From the NCBI GenBank assembly GCA_964618455.1, contig CAZUAQ010000001.1, positions 189,056 to 253,055 of the forward strand: a DNA stretch of 64,000 nt, in the 5' to 3' direction. The notes under the pieces are model-generated. The model saw only the letters and a program-made list of their open reading frames with translations. It ran no database searches and was not told where the DNA came from. Origin of the DNA: CAZUAQ01 sp964618455 (GTDB taxonomy: Bacteria; Planctomycetota; Phycisphaerae; UBA1845; PWPN01). The position numbers and the translations under genes are program-made. This document shows, in pieces, positions 10,501 through 18,723 of the stretch (position 1 is its first letter; every line of letters begins with the position of its first letter).

Positions 10501-10582
10501 GGTCGAGTTCGTCGTTCCAGAACCAGAAGGGGGCGGCCATGAACTCGGGACGCAGGGGCTTGAAATCGTCGGCCATGCTCAA
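7550..10582 (-). CDS. Large glycoside hydrolase-like protein (GH106-type fold)
   Basis: The protein is about 1010 residues. The N-terminal half looks like a TIM barrel of the alpha-L-rhamnosidase GH106 superfamily: PFWFWNDELDP (18-28), GGFFMHARMGR, WIYDEDGWPSGYGGG, and later FFTDEPNYHDHE, which could carry a catalytic acid. The C terminus (about 880-1000) resembles a galactose-binding-like jelly roll, with the sequence YRNTARVRVNG and RGRNRIEVEVANSLRN. No clear signal peptide is seen. The TTG at 10580-10582 is preferred to the ATG two codons later because an AGGAG site sits 7 bases before it. Neighbouring isomerase-type genes fit sugar breakdown. The exact glycosidic bond is unknown. Confidence 0.75.
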   Translation of the reverse strand: MSMADDFKPLRPEFMAAPFWFWNDELDPVEVKRQVVEMYRQNIGGFFMHARMGRVTPYMSREWMDAIKAGIEEAARHNMGAWIYDEDGWPSGYGGGIINNLGKEYLQQYALAEIQPRSNGTPISLDPEQEVLAVFDARKQGDAYAPVKRLPKDSYAGNAISTEALEGDHVVIFRREYYNHRRHFSPECWADGYVDVLNGKVIRAFIRKIYETYRKEVGDAFGTIVPGFFTDEPNYHDHEWIESIPRLTISPTLEKEFAKRYGEPLADHLMTIIYGGPDHLRVRWCYYSALAHLFANNFTRLLAQWCEKHNLIFTGHYLLEESPRAATQVVGDVMQHYAHQHYPGIDHLGKPLDLDNFWSSARVLVKQAASVAHQLDKPRVMCETYAGGGWDFGPVEQKWMGDWQYALGLNLCCQHAFHYSLRGFRKRDYPPSLGFQQPWYAMSADLGSHFARLGYALTRGRRVVRVLVLHPIESFFATHEVLDPPWPDDPMHDAFKQIVRTLVDHQVDFDFGNEVIMKSHARIDDGKFVIGSGTYDVVIVPPSVTWRKSTISLLRKFVSDGGRVATVAPRPTHVDAKPSDGYDKLFAKAETLGDWNDAEFPSKLLAFVRATAPPDLHLEGDAPVNREIVCMQRHHDGREIFFLTSARTEPHTATAVVRALGMPMHLETTTGELTPMPHMRDGDTCRVQLEFDIGRSHVIVFEPDAVESLPPSEPEETIRLCDASDAVTYHLNQDNALLLDRCELLIDGESQGIMFPLEAQLLLAEREEGIPATLRYTFTSARPVPKACLLLETPEQFEVTLNGREVPVSPSGDWFVDPGLRRAALAGGLDAGENVLNVNFTWQNGLELEPLYVLGRFGVYVDGDACRIDALPGVLNLGSWHDQGLAFYAGSVTYTFSATLDNPEGRRWYIHCPAYRNTARVRVNGIDAGVMMWSPHRVEVTELLHRGRNRIEVEVANSLRNFLGPHHIRNEDEIECLGPSDFFKKENRVPEYRFKPAGLLGPVELRHHES

Positions 10583-10715
10583 GGTGATGCTCCTGATGTT
10601 GTGCGATCAGAGGAGGTTTGATAACGGAAATAGGCGTGGATGACAAATCAGGGAGTGCAACACGAGCGGGTATGCCGGGAGCCGAAAAGCACGTGGAATT
10701 CCGGCGGAAAGCAGC

Positions 10716-11546
10716 TCAGCCCTCGGCAAGCGGCTGCAGAACATCAAAGGCTTGTTGCGCCGTGTTGACCGCGTCGTGGCTGTGCCGGGAAAGCTCCACG
10801 TGGACGCCACCGGTGTAGCGACTCTCGCGCAGCGCCTGCATGACGGCGGGAATGTTGATCTCGCCCTCGCCGAACATGAGATGATCGTGAACGCCACGAC
10901 GCATGTCCTCGATGTGGACGTTGAACAGGCGGGGCTGCATCCGTTGAATGTGCTCGGTCACGTCGCCGTCATCGAGGCAGTGGACGTGGCCGACGTCGAG
11001 CGTGAGGCCGAACAGTTCGTGGTTCACGCGGTCGCAGAGTTCATCGAATCGCTCCATCCTATCGATGAACATGCCGGGTTCGGGCTCGAACGCGAGGGGG
11101 ACACCATGCGTGGCGGCGCGATCCAGAAGGAGGCGGATCTCTTCAATGAGCCGCTCCATGGCCTGCGCCTCGGTCAAGGTATCAGGCTTCGCCCCGGACC
11201 ACAGCGATACCCCATCGGCCCGGAGATCTCCGGCGAGTTCGATACACTGTTCAAGAAACTCACGCCGCCGCGCGCGCAGCACGGGCACGTCATCGAGGAG
11301 CGTCGGGGAATGCTTGAGACGCGGATTCAGCAGAAAACGCGCGCCCGTCTCGATGACGCACTTCATTTCGCGTTCGTCCAGCAACGCGGCGATACGGCGC
11401 TTCTGATCCGAATCACCGGTGTACGGATTCAGGGCATGCACGTCCACCGTGATGGCGACGCTGCGATAGCCGATCTCTGAGAGAATGGCGATCGCGTCCT
11501 CGAGGCGGTGATGCGCGAATCCGTTGGTGTTGTAGCCGAGTCGCAT
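10716..11546 (-). CDS. Sugar phosphate isomerase/epimerase-like TIM-barrel protein
   Basis: A 276-residue xylose-isomerase-like TIM barrel (AP endonuclease 2 superfamily). Recognisable metal-site strands are PLAFEPEPGMF, LTLDVGHVHC, LFNVHIEDM and GGVHVELSRH, which supply the usual Glu/Asp/His/Glu ligands. The ATG at 11544-11546 is chosen because MRLGYNTNGF is the first barrel strand and an AGGA site precedes it; the longer open frame has no support. The gene follows the UbiA prenyltransferase by 50 bases. This pairing recalls the ebo clusters, where EboC is UbiA-like and EboE is a TIM barrel. The link is inference, and an ordinary sugar epimerase is equally possible. Confidence 0.8.
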   Translation of the reverse strand: MRLGYNTNGFAHHRLEDAIAILSEIGYRSVAITVDVHALNPYTGDSDQKRRIAALLDEREMKCVIETGARFLLNPRLKHSPTLLDDVPVLRARRREFLEQCIELAGDLRADGVSLWSGAKPDTLTEAQAMERLIEEIRLLLDRAATHGVPLAFEPEPGMFIDRMERFDELCDRVNHELFGLTLDVGHVHCLDDGDVTEHIQRMQPRLFNVHIEDMRRGVHDHLMFGEGEINIPAVMQALRESRYTGGVHVELSRHSHDAVNTAQQAFDVLQPLAEG

Positions 11547-11596
11547 GAGGGTTCGTGTTCCTGCTGACGATCCATCCCAGGAGGGCTGCGATCGAA

Positions 11597-12556
11597 TCAC
11601 GTCGTATAGAGTCTGCGGCCGAGGATGACCGTCGGCACGAGGAGCAGCATGACCGGGAGGCTCGCCCAGAACCCGGCGCGAAAACCGACCATCGCCGCGT
11701 TAAGCGCCACGATGCCCAGCACACCCATTTTGACCGCCTGTTGCACATGCTTCGGGTCGGTCATCAGCATTGCCGAGGCCATCCGATTGCCGACAGCGCC
11801 CGCGAGAAGGACCAGCCAGGCGATGCCTTGCATGACGGCGAAAGTCTGGTTCGCAAGCAGGCCAATCCCCAGGAGTCCGAAGACGGCCACACCGCACATG
11901 CCTCCACCGACGACGAGCAGCGTCTTGTCCTTAGGGTCGAACTCCTTGCGTCCGAAGGTGGTGACGCCGGTGACGTAAAGCCACATCACCGCCGCGAGCA
12001 CGATGCGCATGCCCCAGTCGAGATTGCCCTCCCCGGGTGCGACCAGGGTCATGCCCAGCAGCAGGTTCAGCGCCCGGCAGGTCCCCATGATTGCCGGGGC
12101 GATGGGGACCTCCTTGAGCAAAACATCGTAGGCCACGATCGACGCCACCAGAAAGCCCGCCATTGTCATGGCGAACGGGCTCACCAGTCGGGTCAACGCG
12201 AATCCGCCGCCCAGCAGGAGGATGGCGGCGAGCAGCGCGCGAAAGCGACCGATGCGCCCGGAGGGTAAAGGGCGTTCCGGGCGTTCGCGCAGGTCGTTTC
12301 GATAGTCGTGCCAGTCGTTCAGTACGATACCGCCGGCGTACAGAAACGCTCCGGCGAGCATCACCACCAGCACCAGCGGAAATGCCGCCCAGCCGACACC
12401 CACGATCAACGCGCCGGCGAGCGGGTCGGCCATGGCCGTGAAGAGGTTCGGCAGACGCACGAGTTGCGCCCAATCCCGCCAAGGGGAGGTCGTCGGGGCT
12501 GGTGTGTTCTGGATTTCAGTGTCCGACACGAACGATTCACCGGCGTAAGGGTTCAT
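11597..12556 (-). CDS. UbiA family prenyltransferase
   Basis: A 319-residue integral membrane protein with about eight hydrophobic segments. It has the UbiA Asp-rich motif NDWHDYRNDLRERPERPL (about residues 82-99), which binds Mg and prenyl diphosphate. The second loop is less canonical (MWLYVTGVTTFGRKEFDPKD). The family transfers prenyl chains to aromatic or other acceptors; members in ebo-type clusters have lost a clear aromatic substrate. The start is well supported by AAAGGAGG seven bases before the ATG. It is the first gene of a probable operon with the TIM-barrel gene that follows. The acceptor cannot be predicted. Confidence 0.9.
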   Translation of the reverse strand: MNPYAGESFVSDTEIQNTPAPTTSPWRDWAQLVRLPNLFTAMADPLAGALIVGVGWAAFPLVLVVMLAGAFLYAGGIVLNDWHDYRNDLRERPERPLPSGRIGRFRALLAAILLLGGGFALTRLVSPFAMTMAGFLVASIVAYDVLLKEVPIAPAIMGTCRALNLLLGMTLVAPGEGNLDWGMRIVLAAVMWLYVTGVTTFGRKEFDPKDKTLLVVGGGMCGVAVFGLLGIGLLANQTFAVMQGIAWLVLLAGAVGNRMASAMLMTDPKHVQQAVKMGVLGIVALNAAMVGFRAGFWASLPVMLLLVPTVILGRRLYTT

Positions 12557-12868
12557 GGAGAAGCCTCCTTTCGCGATGTCGCCCGCAGTTGAGTTGGCCG
12601 CGGACGATCTGCCCGCATGTCAACACAAGTGTACGGGCGCACGGGCTTCTCTGCGATTACAAAGCCCCGGCGTCTTTCGCATGGAGAGAGTTGCGGCGGG
12701 ACCCCGGGTCCCCATCATGTTATCGGCAAACCCCCTCGATGCGTAGAGGCTTGGATGGAAGGGGGCTTCCACGGCCGGGTATGAAAAAAAGCGAACGCCG
12801 TGTGGCGTTCGCTGCGGGTTCCAAGCCAGGTTCGGTCGACTGCGATGCGGATGCGTGGCAAGCTGGGT
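12557..12868. other. Intergenic region between ubiA-like gene and ABC transporter operon
   Basis: This 312-base stretch lies upstream of the ubiA-like gene and downstream of the binding-protein gene, both on the minus strand. It holds the terminator at 12784-12813. A perfect TTGACA on the minus strand at 12618-12623 has no matching -10 at the right distance. No other gene or RNA was recognised. Confidence 0.6.
12784..12813 (-). terminator. Rho-independent terminator of the sugar ABC transporter operon
   Basis: On the minus strand a perfect 10-bp stem (AGCGAACGCC / GGCGTTCGCT) with a 4-base loop is followed directly by seven T residues (12790-12784). It lies 55 bases after the stop of the binding-protein gene, as expected for the end of that operon. 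Confidence 0.9.
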
Positions 12869-14011
12869 TCACTCTTCCGCTTCGGATTCATCTTCCGACG
12901 ATTCCGTTGCCGGCGTGCCGCCAAACATGGCATTTATCTTCTCGGGGTTGTCCACGTAGTCCTTCAGGCCCTGAATGAATCCGTCATGGCGTTCCTGGGC
13001 GGGCGTCGAGGTCATGAGGCCCATCAACTCGACGATGTTGCCTTCGCCCTGCATCAGGTGGCCGATGTACTGCCCCGCAGTACGACCGATGAGCGTATTG
13101 TCGCCGCCGATGAAGCAGGTGTAGGTGTCTCCCTCGATGGCGCGATCGAGCACGATGACCGGTGTCCCGGCGGCAAAGACCTTCTGGACCGGCGGCGTGA
13201 GGGGGACGGTCTCCTTCGGCGAGACGATCAGCAGATCCACGTCCTGCGTCAGGAATTCCTCGACCTGTGTCCGCTGCGTCTGGGAATCGTTCTGCGCGTC
13301 CTTGTACATGATCTCGATCTGCGGGTACTTCCTGGCCGCATCCTCGATCTCCCCGTTCATGCGGACGCGCCAGGGCTCACCCAGGTTGCACTGCGACATG
13401 CCGATCTTGAACTTGCCTTCGTTGTCGGGATCAGGCTTGAGAATGTCCGCATGTTTTTCGCGCAGTTCGGCCACCATGGCCGGTCCGGGAGCGTCGACCG
13501 GGATACCGCCATCGCTGATGTTCTCGGGGGTGTACAGCGTCGTTGCCAGCGAGATGTCCTTGGGGACCTCGACTCCGTTCAGAATAAGGAGGGCGAAATC
13601 GATCGCCTCCGCCGCACCGGTCGGGTACTCCAGCGTCGCGCTGAGAATGCTTTCCTGTACGTACTCCTTTCCCTCGTTCGGATTGGCATCGATGCCGACG
13701 AAATGGATCTTCTCCTCGCGCCCCTGGCCCTCGGCCCGAGCCGCCAGCCATGCGCCGTGCGCGACCGGGTCATTGTGGCCATAGACCACCTCGATCTCCT
13801 GGAAGCGGCTCAGCGCCGACTCCATTTCCTGCCGTCCCTGCGGCTCGAGCCAGCGGCAGTCGGCACTGAAGATGATTTCCATCTCGCCGATCTTCGTCTC
13901 GTCCTTCTTCGAAGTTCTCGACGTATTCCCCGACTTGTCGCATCCGGCAAGCAGCGTCAATCCCGCCAGGGCAGGCATCAGCCAACATAGCTTATTCATC
14001 GTCGTGTTCAT
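12869..14011 (-). CDS. Sugar ABC transporter substrate-binding lipoprotein with circularly permuted lobes
   Basis: A 380-residue lipoprotein of the RbsB-type periplasmic binding family. The lipobox is LLAGC with Cys24, and GGAGG precedes the ATG. The order of the lobes is reversed relative to the family. Residues 44-170 match the normal C-terminal lobe (EIIFSADCRWLEP, VVYGHNDPVAHGAW, HFVGIDA, ATLEYPTGAAEAI, GVEVPKDI). Residues 200-350 match the normal N-terminal lobe (KIGMSQCNLGEPWRVRM, KDAQND, DLLIVSPKE, TPVIVLDRA, FIGGDN, GRTAGQYI, TSTPAQERHDGF). A 30-residue linker joins old C to old N terminus. The end is an acidic tail. It is the last gene of an operon with permease and ATPase, so it is probably functional. 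The ligand is likely a pentose or hexose. Confidence 0.9.
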   Translation of the reverse strand: MNTTMNKLCWLMPALAGLTLLAGCDKSGNTSRTSKKDETKIGEMEIIFSADCRWLEPQGRQEMESALSRFQEIEVVYGHNDPVAHGAWLAARAEGQGREEKIHFVGIDANPNEGKEYVQESILSATLEYPTGAAEAIDFALLILNGVEVPKDISLATTLYTPENISDGGIPVDAPGPAMVAELREKHADILKPDPDNEGKFKIGMSQCNLGEPWRVRMNGEIEDAARKYPQIEIMYKDAQNDSQTQRTQVEEFLTQDVDLLIVSPKETVPLTPPVQKVFAAGTPVIVLDRAIEGDTYTCFIGGDNTLIGRTAGQYIGHLMQGEGNIVELMGLMTSTPAQERHDGFIQGLKDYVDNPEKINAMFGGTPATESSEDESEAEE

Positions 14012-14036
14012 GGTTCCTCCAAAGATGATTCCGCGA

Positions 14037-15107
14037 TCAGGTGCGGCGGCGCTGAATGACCACGGCGATAACGATGATCAGGCCCTGAATCAGATAGCGT
14101 CCCGCTTCCTGCACACCGTTGATGCTCAGGATCTTCTCAATGTAACCGATGATGAGGACGCCGATAAGCGTCAGGATGATGCCCCCGCGACCGCCCATCA
14201 GGCTGGTTCCGCCGATGACCACGGCGGCGATGGCTTCGAGTTCGAAGGTGAATCCCGCCTCCGGGTCGCCGAGGTGATCGCGGGAGGCCTGGCAGATCCC
14301 CGCCAGCCCGGCCGTCAGCCCGCAGATCGCGTACGCGACGACCTTGTTGAAGCCCACGTTGATGCCCGACAGGCGCGAGGATTCCTCGTTGCCGCCGATG
14401 GCGAAGAGGTAGCGGCCGAAACGGGTCTGCGTGACCACGATCCAGAGTACGGCGACGCTGACAAGGAAGAAGATGGTGACGATGGGCAGTTGCACCGTCC
14501 CCCAACTCATCTCCCAGAGCTGAATGCGCCCGTCGATGAAGTCGAACACGGGCGGCCCCAGCCCCTCGGTAATCTTCTGCCCGGCGGACAGTTCTTCTTC
14601 GAGGACCGACGGACCGTAGTTGGTCAGGACAGGCACGTACTTGGCCAGCCCCCGCGCCGCCACCATCATCGCCAGTGTCGCCACGAACGGCTGCATCCTG
14701 AACACGGTGATCAGCAGTCCATTCACGGTGCCCAGCAGCCCGCCGACAAGAAGACATCCCAGGAACGAGGGAATCGGATGCCACTCGAAGGCCAGCGTGA
14801 ACATGGCGAAACACATCGCGCTGACGCCCAGCACCGAGCCCACCGACAGATCGATGCCGCCGGTGATGATGACCAGCGTCATGCCCAGGGCGAGCATGCC
14901 GTTAATGGCCACGGCCCCAAGCAGATCGTGATGCGTCTGAAAGCGAAAGAAAGTACCGTCGGCGTTGAAGAAGCAACCGATCAGGATCACGCCGACCAGG
15001 GCGATGATGGCTCGGAAGGCGGGGCCGGTAAGGACTTCCTTGAGGTCAATGAGGTGCGCGGGTGGACCCGTCTTGGCGTAATCGACCTTGTTCGGGTTCT
15101 CAGTCAT
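14037..15107 (-). CDS. Ribose-type sugar ABC transporter permease
   Basis: A 356-residue inner-membrane permease of the RbsC/BPD_transp_2 family, with about nine to ten hydrophobic helices. Diagnostic segments are GMTLVIITGGIDLSVGSVLG (about 95-114), the region MQPFVATLAMM, and the C-terminal cytoplasmic loop EAIAAVVIGGTSLMGGRGG, which couples to the ATPase. An extra periplasmic insert of about 60 residues (from KYVPVLTNYG to IQLWEM) is present, as in several planctomycete homologues. The gene lies 32 bases after the ATPase gene and 25 bases before the binding-protein gene. Confidence 0.93.
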   Translation of the reverse strand: MTENPNKVDYAKTGPPAHLIDLKEVLTGPAFRAIIALVGVILIGCFFNADGTFFRFQTHHDLLGAVAINGMLALGMTLVIITGGIDLSVGSVLGVSAMCFAMFTLAFEWHPIPSFLGCLLVGGLLGTVNGLLITVFRMQPFVATLAMMVAARGLAKYVPVLTNYGPSVLEEELSAGQKITEGLGPPVFDFIDGRIQLWEMSWGTVQLPIVTIFFLVSVAVLWIVVTQTRFGRYLFAIGGNEESSRLSGINVGFNKVVAYAICGLTAGLAGICQASRDHLGDPEAGFTFELEAIAAVVIGGTSLMGGRGGIILTLIGVLIIGYIEKILSINGVQEAGRYLIQGLIIVIAVVIQRRRT

Positions 15108-15139
15108 GAAAATGCATCCAGTGGTGCGAAGAACAATCC

Positions 15140-16693
15140 TTACGTCTGAACACGGGTGATGACGGCCGCCGCCATCACGGATTCCTGCGTGGCTTCCTCT
15201 CGCGACAGTTCGGCGGTGATCCGCCCCTGCGACATCACGATGATGCGATCGCTCATGGCCAGCAGTTCCGGGAGTTCGCTCGTGATCAGCAGAATTCCCA
15301 TGCCCCGGTCCGTCCAGCGGTTCATCAATTCATAGATCTCCGACTTCGCGCCGACATCCACGCCGCGCGTCGGCTCATCCAGCAGCAGAAGTTTCGGTTC
15401 GGTCATGAGCCACTTGGCCAGCGCGACTTTCTGCTGGTTGCCGCCGGACAGCGCGGTCATCGGAGCGACCATGGACGGCGTCTTCAGCGAGAGTTCCTCG
15501 GCGAGCGGCCCGTACAGCCAACGCTCCTGACGTGGGTGAAGCCACCCCATCGTGCTCGCCCGGCGCAGGGACGCCAGCGTCATGTTCTCGAGCACGCTCA
15601 TGGAAAGCACGAGCCCGGTGGTTTTGCGGTCGTTGGTCAGCAGGGCGATGCCGGAGTCGATGGCATGACGCGGCGTCGTGGGGAAGTAGCGCTCACCTTC
15701 CAACGCGTACACGCCTTTCGCGCGTCGTCCGTAGCGCCCGAAGATACAGCCGAGCAGCTCGCTGGCTCCGCTGCCCATCAGGCCGCCGAGACCGACGATT
15801 TCCCCGGCACGAACCACGAGGCTCACGTCGTCGACAAGTTTCTTGGGTGACCCGGGATCGGCGAGTGTCGCGTGGTCGACCCTGAACAACTCCGGGCCGG
15901 GCTCGGTGGCGCGCTCCGGAAAGAGCTGCTCGATCTGCCGGCCGACCATCTCGCGGATCATGAGGTCTCGGGTGATGTCCGCGGCGTCGTGCGTGCCGAT
16001 CCATTCGCCGTCGCGCAGGACCGTGACCCGATCCGCCAGTTCATCGATTTCGTCAAGCTTGTGGGAGATGTAGATCAGGCCCGTGCCCTGTTTTCGAAGA
16101 TTGCGCAGGATGTCGAAGAGACGCGCGGTCTCGGCATCGGTGAGGGCGCTGGTCGGCTCATCGAGGATCAGGATCTTCGCCTGCCCGGATAGGGCCTTGC
16201 CGATTTCGATCAACTGCTGAACGGACAGGCTGTAGTGGGCGACCGGCCGGCGGACGTCGATGTTCGGGGCGAGTTCCTGGAGAAAGCGTTGCGCCTCGCG
16301 TCGCATCCGACCGTGATCCACGGTGCGAAATGCCGTCAGCGGCTCACGCCCCAGAAACATGTTCTCCGCCACGCTGAGATAGGGCACGAGGGAGAGCTCC
16401 TGATGGATAATGGCAATCCCCGCCGCTTCGGCCTCGCGTGGATTGTGAAATCGTGCCGGTTTGCCGCCGACCCGCATCTCGCCTGTGAAATCGCTGTAGA
16501 CCCCCGCCAGGATCTTCATCAGCGTGCTCTTACCCGCGCCATTTTCTCCGACCAGGGCATGAATTTCCCCGGCGCGCACCTCGAGCGAGACACCGTGCAA
16601 CACTTCCACGTGACCAAAGGACTTACGCACATCTTGCATGTGCAGCAAGGGGGCAGTAACACCCGATTCGATCTGTTCAGTCAGCGGCACCAT
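15140..16693 (-). CDS. Ribose-type sugar ABC transporter ATPase (two nucleotide-binding domains)
   Basis: A 517-residue protein with the RbsA/MglA layout. NBD1 has Walker A GENGAGKST, a YSLSVQQL signature and Walker B ILILDEPTSAL. NBD2 has the usual degenerate Walker A (GLGGLMGSGASELL), a full signature LSGGNQQKV and Walker B LLLLDEPTRGVD. It energises uptake of the sugar captured by the binding protein encoded two genes later. The ATG at 16693 is preferred to the GTG at 16729 because homology begins soon after, although neither has a convincing ribosome-binding site. It is the first gene of the transporter operon. Confidence 0.92.
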   Translation of the reverse strand: MVPLTEQIESGVTAPLLHMQDVRKSFGHVEVLHGVSLEVRAGEIHALVGENGAGKSTLMKILAGVYSDFTGEMRVGGKPARFHNPREAEAAGIAIIHQELSLVPYLSVAENMFLGREPLTAFRTVDHGRMRREAQRFLQELAPNIDVRRPVAHYSLSVQQLIEIGKALSGQAKILILDEPTSALTDAETARLFDILRNLRKQGTGLIYISHKLDEIDELADRVTVLRDGEWIGTHDAADITRDLMIREMVGRQIEQLFPERATEPGPELFRVDHATLADPGSPKKLVDDVSLVVRAGEIVGLGGLMGSGASELLGCIFGRYGRRAKGVYALEGERYFPTTPRHAIDSGIALLTNDRKTTGLVLSMSVLENMTLASLRRASTMGWLHPRQERWLYGPLAEELSLKTPSMVAPMTALSGGNQQKVALAKWLMTEPKLLLLDEPTRGVDVGAKSEIYELMNRWTDRGMGILLITSELPELLAMSDRIIVMSQGRITAELSREEATQESVMAAAVITRVQT

Positions 16694-17011
16694 GGAGGGA
16701 GTATCATGGGCGAATTGACCCCGACACACAAGCAGTCGAAGCTTTCGAGGGGACTCCCTGCGATACTGATGGTGAACGACTATGGGAGTGGGGCGAAGAA
16801 ATCGTTAAATCTGTCGTCGCGCGCCAATAAGGGGCTGGTATTTGCATCGATTTCCGTGATAATTCACATTCACTTTGAAGCACGCGTCCGTGGGCAAGGC
16901 TGATTCGCGCTGAAACGGCTTCGGAGCGTGGATTCAGCGTATCGTGATCAGGACACGTCTCTCCTTCCCAACCCAACGCATGCGGTATCGCGTGGCCGGT
17001 GGAGGGAATGC
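16694..17011. other. Divergent promoter region between ABC transporter operon and HD-like gene
   Basis: This 318-base AT-richer spacer must hold the promoters of both divergent units. An inverted repeat GTGATAATTCAC at 16856-16867 could be an operator for a sugar-responsive regulator. No regulator gene is adjacent and no clear -35/-10 pair was identified. Confidence 0.4.
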
Positions 17012-17713
17012 ATGATCGAGGAGATGAGGGAAAGGGCAAGGGCGGATCTTCTGATTCGTCTGGAGGCGGGGAGTGCAGATCCCGTGCTCTGGGAGCACGC
17101 GGAGCGCGTCTGCCGTTGTGCCCTGGCCGTCGCCGATCTTCCCGGCGTGGTCACCGATTCCATTGATCGTGATGCCCTGCAGGCGGCTGCCTGGTACCAC
17201 AATGCCGGATGGCAGGTACAGTACATGTCGGGCCAGGTGCCCGCCACGGAAATCCTCCTGCGCCCCACGTCCGATCTCAGCCGCGAGCTCGCCGCCGACT
17301 GGGTACGCGAGCGCCTGGAGGGCGTGGTCTCCCCGAAAGCCTTGGAACTGGCGTCGCGTGCCATTCGGGAGTGCAACAATCGCCGAACCTCCATCGTCGA
17401 AGCACGTATTCTCGCGGATGCGAACAACCTGGAGGACATCGGTCCGCAGGCTCTCGGGCTCCTCGTCCGCAAGCAGATCTCCGACGGCAAGACGCTGGCC
17501 GACTGGCTCGAGTCCTGGAAACGCCAGGAGGAGTACCACTACTGGCAGGCCCGCCTCAAGGACGGTTTTCATTTTCCCCAGGTCCGCCGGATCGCCGAGG
17601 AGCGTTGTGATCTGATGCGCCGATTCGTCGCCGATCTCGATCGGACGCTGACCCTGAGTGATGTGAATCATTCGCACTCCGGGACCGACGCCCATCGGAT
17701 GAATGCCTCGTAG
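17012..17713 (+). CDS. HD-domain-like protein with a degenerate HD pair
   Basis: A 233-residue soluble protein with an HD-phosphohydrolase-like helical layout. A first His lies in WEHAERVCRCALAVADL. The central pair is YHNAGW, so the usual HD doublet is HN here. A later DANNLEDIG resembles the conserved distal Asp segment. Loss of the metal-binding Asp suggests weak or no hydrolase activity and perhaps a regulatory role, which is inference. The start ATG at 17012 has GGAGG six to eight bases upstream, unlike the longer frame starting at 16928. The gene stands alone and is divergent from the transporter operon. Confidence 0.7.
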   Translation: MIEEMRERARADLLIRLEAGSADPVLWEHAERVCRCALAVADLPGVVTDSIDRDALQAAAWYHNAGWQVQYMSGQVPATEILLRPTSDLSRELAADWVRERLEGVVSPKALELASRAIRECNNRRTSIVEARILADANNLEDIGPQALGLLVRKQISDGKTLADWLESWKRQEEYHYWQARLKDGFHFPQVRRIAEERCDLMRRFVADLDRTLTLSDVNHSHSGTDAHRMNAS

Positions 17714-17860
17714 CGTTGATCAGCCGAATTTCCTTCCATCCCGAACATTGCATCCGCAACGTGTGCGTGGGCTGACGCCATGTTTCCCTGCCTGAGCTGT
17801 GTTATCATGCCGAACTGTGTTCACGGGCTAGCCTGAACCCAGGTTGAAGGAACGGCTTCC

Positions 17861-18697
17861 ATGATCAAGTCCATCAGTTACTGGTCGATGAAGGACGGAC
17901 TGGCCAATACGCATCCGATCGAGGATGCGCTGGCCGAGGCCAAGGCAGCGGGCTTCCAGGGGCTCGAACTGTGTATCGCACCCGAGGGCGTGCTGAACAC
18001 CGACTCCACGCAGGCCGAGTGCGAGGCCATTCGGTCGAGCGTCGAATCCAGCGGGCTGATCGTCGAAACGCTCGCGAGCGGCATGTCCTGGGGCGTGAAT
18101 CCCACCAGCGAGGACCCGGCCGTCCGGGCGGAGGCGATTCGTCTGCATGAAGCGGCGTTGCAGCGCGCCGCCTGGCTGGGATGCCGGGCAATGCTGTTCG
18201 TTCCCGGTGTGGTCAAGAGCCCGATCGCCCCGGATCTGGTGAGGTACGATCGCGCCGTGGATCGGGCCCGCGAATCCGTCACTTCACTGCTGGAGACGGC
18301 GCACGAGGTCGGGGTGGATCTTTGCGTGGAGAACGTGTGGAACGGCCTGTTCTATTCGCCCCTGGAACTGTGCAGCTTTGTCGACGGCTTTGCCAGCGAG
18401 CGGCTGGGCGTCTACTTCGACGCGGGAAACGTCCTGGGCTATCACCAGCACCCGCCTCATTGGATCGAACTGCTCGGCAAGCGTATCCGCCGCGTGCACA
18501 TCAAGGACTTCAAGCAATCGGTAGGCACGCTGGAGGGCTTCTGCGACCTGCTCGACGGCGACCTGCCGTGGGCGGAGACGATGCAGTCCCTGCGTACGCT
18601 GGGTTATGACTCCACTGTGGTGGCAGAGATGATTCCCTGGAACGAAGGGCAGATCGAACGCACCAGCCAGGCGATGGATCGCATTCTGGCGATGTGA
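17861..18697 (+). CDS. Sugar phosphate isomerase/epimerase (TIM barrel)
   Basis: A 278-residue xylose-isomerase-like TIM barrel resembling hexulose-6-phosphate and tagatose 3-epimerases. Metal ligands are seen in order: Glu in LCVENVWNG, Asp in VYFDAGNVLG, His in RRVHIKDFK and Glu in VVAEMIPW. The family interconverts keto sugars or their phosphates in the cytoplasm. AAGGA lies about eight bases before the ATG. It is followed, on the opposite strand, by the DUF5107/TPR gene with a 26-base gap. The position next to a sugar importer fits metabolism of the imported sugar. Confidence 0.9.
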   Translation: MIKSISYWSMKDGLANTHPIEDALAEAKAAGFQGLELCIAPEGVLNTDSTQAECEAIRSSVESSGLIVETLASGMSWGVNPTSEDPAVRAEAIRLHEAALQRAAWLGCRAMLFVPGVVKSPIAPDLVRYDRAVDRARESVTSLLETAHEVGVDLCVENVWNGLFYSPLELCSFVDGFASERLGVYFDAGNVLGYHQHPPHWIELLGKRIRRVHIKDFKQSVGTLEGFCDLLDGDLPWAETMQSLRTLGYDSTVVAEMIPWNEGQIERTSQAMDRILAM

Positions 18698-18723
18698 GAT
18701 CTCGGGCCGGTCGCGGCCCGGGC

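Noticed and set aside
12600..12623. Perfect -35 hexamer TTGACA on the minus strand upstream of the ubiA-like gene
   Set aside because: No acceptable -10 hexamer occurs 16-18 bases downstream.
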